From: Arenicellales bacterium
GTDB lineage: Bacteria > Pseudomonadota > Gammaproteobacteria > Arenicellales > UBA868
Direction of reading: 5' to 3'
Assembly: GCA_028825345.1 (NCBI GenBank)
Contig: JAPKAJ010000157.1
Coordinates: 1-5,635 of the forward strand
DNA length: 5,635 nt
Of the stretch, positions 1 through 5,635 are shown piece by piece (the first letter of the stretch is position 1; each line of letters opens with the position of its first letter). Below the pieces are notes generated by a model that saw only the letters and a program-made list of their open reading frames with translations, had not been told where the DNA came from and did not search any database. Both the position numbers and the translations under genes were made by a program.

Positions 1-3
1 CGT

Positions 4-837
4 ATGAGCCATTACGAAAACTATTCACGCACCAGCGCGGCTTATGATCAGACACGCCAAGCACAAGGCGTCGAAATCATCCGTCGTCTACTGTCACACA
101 ACCCGCTGCCATTGGGCCAACAGATCCTGGTTGATGCTGGCTGCGGGACGGGTCAGTACAGCGCGGCACTAATCGATTCTGTACAGCACATCCAGGCAAT
201 CGATCTAAACCCTGGAATGCTGACTGTCGCGGGTAACAAATTACAAGCACAGATTGCAGCGGGCCATATCGAATTGCACCAGGGTGCTATCGATGAGCTA
301 CCGATCGATGATGAAAGTGTTGACGCGGTCATGGTCAACCAGGTGCTCCATCACCTGGCGGATGACGCCGCTACCGGCTGGCCTCTCCACCAGCGGGTTT
401 TTGCCGAATTCGCGCGGGTACTGAAACCCGGTGGTGTGGCCGTCATCAACAGCTGCAGTCATGCCCAGCTTGAACAGGGGTTCTGGTTTTACCACCTTAT
501 TCCGGAGGCGGTTGACCGCGTCCAACAGCGAACCGCTGACCTGGATGTACTCGGGTTTTTACTGCAACACAGTGGCTTTGGCGAGGTAGGTCACGAAACC
601 GCGACGGACATCGTTATGCAGGGGGACGCGTATTTTGATGCAGACCGGGTCCTCGACCCACAATGGCGTGATGGCGATTCGATCTGGGCTCTGGCAACAC
701 CGGCTGAACGAGAAAACGCGCTGCAAAAAGTGCGAACACTTGTAGATCAAGGTGAGTTGCACCGCTTCATGCGCTGCCACGACGAGACGCGTCTACACAG
801 CGGTCAACTGAGCTTCACCTGGGCAGTCTTGGCCTAG
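4..837 (+). CDS. Class I SAM-dependent methyltransferase (UbiE/Methyltransf_11-like)
   Basis: Predicted cytosolic enzyme that transfers a methyl group from S-adenosylmethionine to an unidentified substrate, probably a small molecule. The Rossmann-type motifs are clear: motif I VDAGCGTGQYS (residues 43-53) binds SAM; AIDLNPGML (65-73) supplies the acidic residue that normally contacts the SAM ribose; DAVMVNQVLHHL (107-118) is the motif at the end of strand 4; and FARVLKPGGVAVINS (136-150) is the post-motif III turn typical of Methyltransf_11 proteins. The C-terminal ~125 residues carry no signature I recognise and probably shape the substrate pocket. There is no signal peptide or membrane segment. 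The 277-aa length is normal for the group. The start is the ATG at base 4; only three bases lie upstream and they are in frame and open, so neither the ribosome binding site nor an earlier start can be excluded. MSHYENYSRTSAAYD is nevertheless a typical N-terminus for such enzymes. The substrate cannot be named from sequence. Confidence 0.9.
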   Translation: MSHYENYSRTSAAYDQTRQAQGVEIIRRLLSHNPLPLGQQILVDAGCGTGQYSAALIDSVQHIQAIDLNPGMLTVAGNKLQAQIAAGHIELHQGAIDELPIDDESVDAVMVNQVLHHLADDAATGWPLHQRVFAEFARVLKPGGVAVINSCSHAQLEQGFWFYHLIPEAVDRVQQRTADLDVLGFLLQHSGFGEVGHETATDIVMQGDAYFDADRVLDPQWRDGDSIWALATPAERENALQKVRTLVDQGELHRFMRCHDETRLHSGQLSFTWAVLA

Positions 838-1070
838 TCATATATTCACATTACCGACCTTGTATTACCCAGCGCCGGCCCCCATTTCCAAATGATCAAC
901 ATTTCGTGATTTGTACTTGTATACAAACTTTGCGTAAACGCCGTCCCTTAAGGTAATACGCGCCATTTATTGAGAACCCGAACCAGTTCAGAAATGAGTT
1001 GCGCGTTCCTCGTAAAGATCACTCACAACAGCGGTTAAAATGTGGGGTCTTGGTGCCCCGGCCCTTTTCT
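838..1070. other. Intergenic gap / leader before the efflux operon
   Basis: About 230 bases between the methyltransferase stop and the preferred adaptor start, visibly more AT-rich than the flanking genes in its first half. It holds the TTGTATACAA palindrome (917-926), two other TTGTA copies (860-864 and 911-915) and a small CCTTAAGG palindrome (946-953). I see no stem plus T-run that would serve as an intrinsic terminator for the methyltransferase, and no tRNA or recognisable riboswitch. Bases 999-1070 are open in the adaptor frame and would be coding if translation began at the upstream TTG at 999. Confidence 0.6.
911..926. promoter_or_regulatory. Candidate operator: TTGTATACAA palindrome with TTGTA half-sites
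   Basis: Bases 917-926 form a perfect 10-base palindrome, TTGTATACAA. A directly repeated TTGTA starts six bases earlier at 911, so 911-915 also pairs with the inverted TACAA at 922-926. Another copy lies at 860-864, as part of a CTTGTAT word repeated at 859-865 and 916-922. Such symmetric AT-rich sites upstream of efflux operons are commonly bound by dimeric repressors such as TetR or GntR types. No regulator gene is visible in the window, so the binding protein is unknown. TTGTAC at 911-916 could also serve as a -35 element, but the matching -10 (around 934-940) is poor. The site is about 145 bases from the preferred adaptor ATG. Confidence 0.35.
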
Positions 1071-2318
1071 ATGTCCCGAATTCTCCGTTTCATCCTGCCC
1101 ATAATGCTGCTTGGCGCGGGCGTTGCGGTTTTCCTGGCGCTGACGTCCTCCCGCCCGGTTGACCAGCCGCTAAGTCCAACCGAGCGCAGCTGGCCAGTAG
1201 AAGCTGTCACCATACAGCGCCAACCCCTGGCCCCTACGGTACGTCTTTACGGGCGTATCGAATCGCCACATGAGTCCCGGGTGCGCTGCGCCTTGTCAAC
1301 CGATGTACAGGAAGTGTGGGCTCTGGTCGGACAGAACGTCAGCAAAGGCGAGAAGTTGTTGCGTCTAGATGATTTGGATGTGAAGTTGACGTTGGCACAA
1401 AGAGAAGCCGAACTCACCGAGATCGAAGCGCAGATTCAAAGCGAGAACACCCGGTATCAAACTGATCGCGCGGCTCTAGTGCAGGAAACAAAACTGCTGG
1501 CATTGGCGCAAAGTGCCCTGGAGCGGGCCGAACGGCTGGCGCAGACTCAGGTTGGCTCCCAGGCCAACGTGGATGATGCCCACCAAGCCGTTACGCGCCA
1601 GCAGCTCAGCCTCACCAGTCGGCATCGCGCTATTACCGACCACCCGTCGCGGCTCACGCAATTGCAAGCCCGTCGCCTACGGGCCGCAGCGTTGCGTGAT
1701 CAGGTGCTACGGGACCTCGAGCGCACACATATCGTCGCCCCCTTTGATGGCCGGATCACGGCGGTGCATGTATCACCCGGTGATCGGGTGCACCCCGGAG
1801 ACCGGTTAGTGGACCTGTTTGATACCGCCTACACCGAAATCCGGGCACAGGTTCCCAACCGTCACCTGCCCGTGATCCGTCAGAGCCTGCGTGAGGGTAC
1901 GCCGATCACTGCTACTGCAACACTCGATGGTACCCCGATCAAACTAATGCTGACGCGTCTTTCCGGAAAAATTGAGGCCGGTGAAGGTGGAGTCGATGCT
2001 TTTTTCGATTTTCAAGGTGAGCGCCCGCCATTGGAACTTGGCCGCACGATACCGGTGCTGGTCTCGTTACCGCCACAGCCAGGCGTCTTCGCCCTACCGG
2101 CAACAGCGGTATATGGCGCCGATACGGTGTACCACATAAACAACGATCGCCTCATCCGGGTGAGCGTTGAGCACGTCGGTGAATACCGCAATGGCGAATG
2201 GGGTAGTTGGAGCCTGTTTCGCAGTACTGCCCTGCAGGATGGCGATATAGTCCTCACCAGCCAGTTGCCGAACGCCGTGGAAGGATTGAAGATCGAGATC
2301 ATCTCCACTCGCGACTGA
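1071..2318 (+). CDS. RND efflux periplasmic adaptor subunit (HlyD/AcrA-type membrane fusion protein)
   Basis: Periplasmic adaptor that links an inner-membrane RND pump to an outer-membrane channel. From the ATG at 1071 the protein is 415 aa. Residues 7-25 form an uncleaved-looking membrane anchor; there is no lipobox cysteine, so it is not a lipoprotein like AcrA. Residues 79-106 are the first lipoyl half-motif. Residues ~107-216 form an alpha-helical coiled-coil hairpin containing R152-xxx-L156-xxxxxx-S163, an exact fit to the RxxxLxxxxxxS tip motif known to engage TolC-type channels. Residues 218-251 (IVAPFDGRITAVHVSPGDRV within it) are the second lipoyl half, ~255-335 the beta-barrel, and ~340-415 the membrane-proximal domain. 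The frame stays open upstream to a TTG at 999 (24 more residues) with an in-frame GTG at 1053. I prefer 1071 because basic residues followed directly by the anchor make a standard N-terminus, although no good Shine-Dalgarno precedes it. The permease gene follows 9 bases downstream, indicating an operon. Confidence 0.9.
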   Translation: MSRILRFILPIMLLGAGVAVFLALTSSRPVDQPLSPTERSWPVEAVTIQRQPLAPTVRLYGRIESPHESRVRCALSTDVQEVWALVGQNVSKGEKLLRLDDLDVKLTLAQREAELTEIEAQIQSENTRYQTDRAALVQETKLLALAQSALERAERLAQTQVGSQANVDDAHQAVTRQQLSLTSRHRAITDHPSRLTQLQARRLRAAALRDQVLRDLERTHIVAPFDGRITAVHVSPGDRVHPGDRLVDLFDTAYTEIRAQVPNRHLPVIRQSLREGTPITATATLDGTPIKLMLTRLSGKIEAGEGGVDAFFDFQGERPPLELGRTIPVLVSLPPQPGVFALPATAVYGADTVYHINNDRLIRVSVEHVGEYRNGEWGSWSLFRSTALQDGDIVLTSQLPNAVEGLKIEIISTRD

Positions 2319-2327
2319 AACGCCGGC

Positions 2328-5300
2328 GTGAATCAGACTTTGCTCAGCACCCTTGCCCGTCACCCAGTAGCAGCGAACCTGCTGATGGTGATGATGATGA
2401 TCTCCGGCCTGTGGGGCATATCAAAGCTCAATACCCAGTTCTTTCCCAGTTTTGATATAGATTTTGTCTCGGTTAGGGTGTCCTGGCCCGGGGCCAGCGC
2501 TGAAGATATCGAAACTCTGGTTACCGAACCGCTGGAACGCGAACTCAAAGGCGTGAACCGGGTCAAAGAGCTGGGTTCGGTATCGGTCGATGGCCGCTCG
2601 GTGGTGATGCTGGAATTTCGCGAGAACACCGACATGGGACCCGCGCTGGACCAGGTCAAAGAGCGGGTTGACCTGGTGCACAACCTGCCTGAGGGTGCCG
2701 ATACTCCGGAGATTACAAGGGTCATTAACTACGAGATGGTGGCCAGCCTGCTGGTGACCGGCCCAAACGATCCACGCGGCCTGCGCAGCCTGGTGCACCG
2801 CTTTGAACGAGAGCTACTGGAGCGTGGCATTTCCAACATTCGTATTTTTGGGCTGCCTGAGGAGGAAATCGCCATCCAGGTGTCTCCCGGCACGCTACGT
2901 GAACTTGGCCTGTCACTGGAAGACATCAGCCGGCGTATCGGCGCCACTTCACGCGACCTGCCGGTCGGTATCATCGGTCGGGGCGAGTCTGCCCGCCAGT
3001 TGCGTTTCAAAGACCAACGACGACGGGAGCTAGCCTTCGCCAGCCTGCCGATAGTAGTGGCACAAGATGGCCGCCTGCTGACCCTGGGCGATATTGCTAC
3101 CATCAACCGTCGACCCAAAAGCTCACAAACCGAGGTGAGTTTTCGCGGTAATCCTGCGGTGGAATTACGCCTGTCACGCGCCCGCGAAGCCGACAGTTTG
3201 GAATCAGCAAAAATCCTGCGTGACTGGGTGAAAGAGATTCGGCCCACTTTGCCCCCCGGTATTGGCCTGCACCTGTATGACGAGCGCTGGGAATATATTC
3301 AGGACCGTATCCAGTTGCTACTGAAAAACGGCATTGGTGGACTTATCCTGGTGATTCTGATCCTGTACTTTTTTCTCAACGCGCCCGCGGCTGGCTGGGT
3401 CACGGTGGGTATCCCCACCTCGTTCCTGGCAGCGCTGGGGGTGCTGTACCTGTATGGCGGCTCGATCAACATGATCAGCCTGTTCGGCTTGATCATGACC
3501 CTGGGGATCATCGTCGATGATGCCATTGTGGTCGGCGAAGATGCCGTGACCCATTTTGAGCGCGGTCACAGTCCGCTGAGCTCCGTCGAACAGGGTGCGC
3601 GGCGGATGCTGGCGCCGGTAATATCCTCCTCGCTGACCACTATCGCAGCCTTCATGCCGCTGCTGCTGATCGGCGGAATTATCGGCTCAATATTGCGGAC
3701 CATTCCGATCGTGGTGATCTGCGTGATCATCGCGTCACTGATCGAATCCTTTTTGGTGCTGCCAGGCCACCTGCGCGCCACCTTTACACGCATGGGCCGT
3801 TACCAGCCCACCGGGCTACGCAAGACGCTGGACGAGGGTTTTGCGCGTTTTCGCGAGCGCCGTTTTCGCCCCTTGGTCCAGGCCAGTGTTCGTCACCGCT
3901 GGGTGACCGTAGCTTTGTCAATTGCGATATTGATGGGCAGTTTCGGTTGGGTGGCCGGTGGCCGAATCGCCTTCAATTTCTTCCCCATGGCGGAAGGCCC
4001 GGTGTTGTTTGCCAACGTGGATTTTGTTTCAGGCACCCCACAAAGCGATGTCGCCGACTACCTGGCCCAGGTCGAGCAAGCTGTGTGGGATACCGATGCC
4101 CACTTCGGCGGTGGACTACTCAAAACTGCAATCTCGCGCAAAGGCCTGGGCGAGAGTGGCGATTATGAACGGCGCAGCAGCGATAACATAGGCTCGGTGC
4201 TGGTGGAACTGACCAAGCCGGATGAGCGCGCTGTACGCAACCGGGAATTTATCAAGGAGTGGCTTTCGCGCATCCCCTCGGTATCAGGTCTTGAGAACCT
4301 GTCGATCAAGGAGCCTACCGCCGGCCCGCCAGGCCAAGATCTTGAAATTCGCATTTCCGGAAATACTCTGGGCACCGTCAAAGCGGCGGCGATCGACCTC
4401 AAGAACATACTCACCGAGATCAGCGGCGTATCTGGTGTTGAAGACAATATGCCGTACGGCCGTGAGCAGCTGATTTTACAACTGACCCCGACCGGCGAAG
4501 CATTAGGGTTGTCGGTCGAGAACCTCGGCCACCAGCTACGGGCGGGGTACGAGGGTCGCCTGGTACAGGTAATGCCTGATGACGGCGACGAGGTTGAGGT
4601 ACGGGTTGTGCTGCCTGACAGCGAGCGCGACCGCATCAACAGCCTCGAGGAATTTGAAGTCATGTTGCCCGGTGGTGGTGCAGTGCCTTTTGCCAACGTA
4701 GTCAAAATGACCACCCGGCGTGGCTTTGACTCGATCCGCCACGTCGAGGGCAAATTGGCACTTACCGTCACCGGTGATGTGGATGACACCGTGAACAACG
4801 ACAACCGCATCATCGCTAACTTAAAGGCGAACACCTTGCCTGAGCTGGAGCGTCGCCACGGGGTACGCTTCTCGTTCGAGGGTCGCCAGGCTGACCAGCG
4901 CGAAACCCTGGCCGATATGCAGCGCGGTGCGATGCTCGCACTGGTGCTGATCTATCTGGTGCTGGCCTGGGTGTTCGGCTCCTACGGCTGGCCACTACTG
5001 GTGATGATGATTATCCCCTTCGGCCTGGTCGGTGCGATCTGGGGCCATGTGCTGATGGGAATCGATCTGACGCTGCTGTCGATGTTCGGTTTTTTTGGGC
5101 TGGCCGGTATCGTGGTCAACGATTCCATCATTCTGGTGATGTTTTACAAACAGTTACGCCAGCAGGGGGTAAAAGCCCAGGCCGCAATCGTCGAAGCGGC
5201 CAGCCAACGCTTTCGCGCCGTGCTGCTGACCTCACTCACTACCATTGCCGGCCTGACACCGCTGCTGTTTGAAACATCGCTACAGGCACAGTTCCTGATA

Positions 5301-5468
5301 CCGATGGCGACCTCTATCGCCTTTGGCCTGGCTTTTGCCACACTGCTGGTGCTGTGTCTGGTGCCGGCTCTGCTGATGATTTACGAAAACTCGATTTTTG
5401 CACGCCACCGACGGGCGCAAACATTTCCCTTGGAGACTCAATCAGAGAGTTCGAGCCAAAGCGGTTGA
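2328..5468 (+). CDS. RND efflux pump inner-membrane permease (AcrB/HAE-like, ACR_tran family)
   Basis: Proton-driven exporter in the inner membrane, working as a trimer with the adjacent adaptor; the substrate is not predictable. At 1046 aa it has the usual full length and two-fold repeat: TM1 at ~15-33, periplasmic porter/docking loop 1 at ~38-335, TM2-6 at ~336-478, TM7 at ~525-545, periplasmic loop 2 at ~555-865, and TM8-12 at ~867-1018, with a short polar tail. Proton-relay residues are visible: D397-D398 in TM4 (GIIVDDAIVVGEDAV), matching AcrB D407/D408, and R961 and T968 in TM11, aligning with AcrB R971/T978. At the AcrB K940 site in TM10 there is N931, followed by D932 (GIVVNDSIILV), an arrangement found in other RND branches. 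The GTG start at 2328 gives the typical N-terminus (LARHPVAANLLMVMMM); the ATG at residue 20 would cut into TM1. No clear Shine-Dalgarno precedes the GTG, so coupling to adaptor translation is likely. The last 31 bases overlap the convergent minus-strand EEP gene. Confidence 0.95.
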   Translation: MNQTLLSTLARHPVAANLLMVMMMISGLWGISKLNTQFFPSFDIDFVSVRVSWPGASAEDIETLVTEPLERELKGVNRVKELGSVSVDGRSVVMLEFRENTDMGPALDQVKERVDLVHNLPEGADTPEITRVINYEMVASLLVTGPNDPRGLRSLVHRFERELLERGISNIRIFGLPEEEIAIQVSPGTLRELGLSLEDISRRIGATSRDLPVGIIGRGESARQLRFKDQRRRELAFASLPIVVAQDGRLLTLGDIATINRRPKSSQTEVSFRGNPAVELRLSRAREADSLESAKILRDWVKEIRPTLPPGIGLHLYDERWEYIQDRIQLLLKNGIGGLILVILILYFFLNAPAAGWVTVGIPTSFLAALGVLYLYGGSINMISLFGLIMTLGIIVDDAIVVGEDAVTHFERGHSPLSSVEQGARRMLAPVISSSLTTIAAFMPLLLIGGIIGSILRTIPIVVICVIIASLIESFLVLPGHLRATFTRMGRYQPTGLRKTLDEGFARFRERRFRPLVQASVRHRWVTVALSIAILMGSFGWVAGGRIAFNFFPMAEGPVLFANVDFVSGTPQSDVADYLAQVEQAVWDTDAHFGGGLLKTAISRKGLGESGDYERRSSDNIGSVLVELTKPDERAVRNREFIKEWLSRIPSVSGLENLSIKEPTAGPPGQDLEIRISGNTLGTVKAAAIDLKNILTEISGVSGVEDNMPYGREQLILQLTPTGEALGLSVENLGHQLRAGYEGRLVQVMPDDGDEVEVRVVLPDSERDRINSLEEFEVMLPGGGAVPFANVVKMTTRRGFDSIRHVEGKLALTVTGDVDDTVNNDNRIIANLKANTLPELERRHGVRFSFEGRQADQRETLADMQRGAMLALVLIYLVLAWVFGSYGWPLLVMMIIPFGLVGAIWGHVLMGIDLTLLSMFGFFGLAGIVVNDSIILVMFYKQLRQQGVKAQAAIVEAASQRFRAVLLTSLTTIAGLTPLLFETSLQAQFLIPMATSIAFGLAFATLLVLCLVPALLMIYENSIFARHRRAQTFPLETQSESSSQSG

Positions 5469-5635
5469 TGATCGGAACCGGGCGCATCAGTATCCACCCA
5501 GCACTTTTCGATGCGCGCACGTAGACCGGCGCTGACAAAGCCGTAATCCAGTCGCGCCGGCTCGCCCTCCACATCAGAAGTATGTCCCGCTGCCGGGTCA
5601 CCCCCGGCCACTATCCAGGCGTCTACAAAGCCCAG
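5438..5635 (-). CDS. Endonuclease/exonuclease/phosphatase (EEP) family protein, C-terminal fragment cut by the window edge
   Basis: Reading the minus strand from the right edge gives an open frame of 65 residues ending in TGA (complement of 5438-5440). The gene is incomplete because its 5' part lies beyond the window. The fragment contains RLDYGFVSAGL, matching the RLDY/RIDY-hydrophobic-VS strand of EEP proteins, and, 23 residues after the Asp of LDY, GSDHQPLWLEL, matching the terminal SDH(R/x)P motif whose Asp and His are catalytic in the DNase I / exonuclease III / Mg-dependent phosphodiesterase superfamily. The protein ends ten residues after the His, as is normal for the fold, so this is a natural C-terminus. 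The fold is metal-dependent phosphoester hydrolysis, but the fragment is too short to separate nuclease, phosphatase and phospholipase-type members. The gene converges on the permease gene and overlaps it tail to tail by 31 bases; no terminator hairpin is visible between them. Confidence 0.8.
   Translation of the reverse strand: MGFVDAWIVAGGDPAAGHTSDVEGEPARLDYGFVSAGLRARIEKCWVDTDAPGSDHQPLWLELSD

Noticed and set aside
946..953. CCTTAAGG palindrome in the intergenic gap.
   Set aside because: Eight bases, without extension on either side or nearby copies; too short to claim as a site.
994..1038. Short upstream frame ATG...TAA (14 codons, MSCAFLVKITHNSG) just before the adaptor gene, a possible leader peptide.
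   Set aside because: No ribosome binding site, no codon run suggesting attenuation, no associated hairpin-terminator; frames this short are common by chance.
1774..1790. Inverted repeat CACCCG / CGGGTG with a 5-base loop.
   Set aside because: It is inside the adaptor's conserved second lipoyl half (SPGDRVHPGDR), so protein coding explains it; no T-run follows.
2384..2402. Run of GATG/ATG triplets resembling a simple repeat that might cause phase variation.
   Set aside because: It encodes MVMMM in permease TM1 and has only three consecutive ATG units; a triplet repeat would not shift frame.
4163..4834. Long minus-strand open frame (223 codons) inside the permease gene.
   Set aside because: It lies wholly antisense to well-conserved permease coding sequence; its translation is Ser/Arg/Pro-rich with no recognisable domain, as expected of a GC-rich shadow frame. 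The same applies to the minus-strand frames at 2729-3247, 2421-2798 and 2360-2725.
5314..5601. Minus-strand open frame of 95 codons at the right edge.
   Set aside because: A different minus-strand frame in the same place encodes the EEP C-terminus with LDY and SDH motifs. This one has no family features and mostly overlaps the permease and EEP genes.

Overview
This window looks like an ordinary chromosomal stretch from a Gram-negative proteobacterium, most likely a gammaproteobacterium. Moderate-to-high GC coding sequence and a two-component RND efflux cassette that needs an inner and outer membrane both point that way. The assignment rests on gene content and general protein style, not on a marker gene, so it is tentative.

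Layout, left to right. A class I SAM-dependent methyltransferase (277 aa, + strand) fills 4-837, with its start at the very left edge. A largely non-coding gap of about 230 bases follows (838-1070). It holds a perfect TTGTATACAA palindrome with further TTGTA half-sites, a plausible operator or promoter region for the next genes. An RND periplasmic adaptor (HlyD/AcrA type; 415 aa from the preferred ATG at 1071) is followed after 9 bases by a full-length RND inner-membrane permease (1046 aa, GTG start at 2328, stop at 5466-5468). The right edge carries the 3' end of a minus-strand gene. Its 65 visible residues match the C-terminus of the endonuclease/exonuclease/phosphatase (EEP) superfamily. 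This gene converges on the permease gene and overlaps its last 31 bases.

How the genes work together. The adaptor and permease almost certainly form one transcription unit and one proton-driven export pump. No outer membrane factor gene is visible, so the pump probably borrows a TolC-like channel encoded elsewhere, or its gene lies outside the window (though not directly downstream, where the convergent EEP gene sits). The methyltransferase is co-oriented but separated by the gap and is probably a separate unit. The EEP gene is on the opposite strand and probably unrelated in function.

I found no mobile element, CRISPR array, RNA gene or clear terminator, and no convincing sign of a new system. 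The most notable points are the candidate operator, the antisense overlap that places the EEP catalytic His codon on the permease stop codon, and the Asn/Asp pair in permease TM10 where AcrB has its proton-relay lysine.
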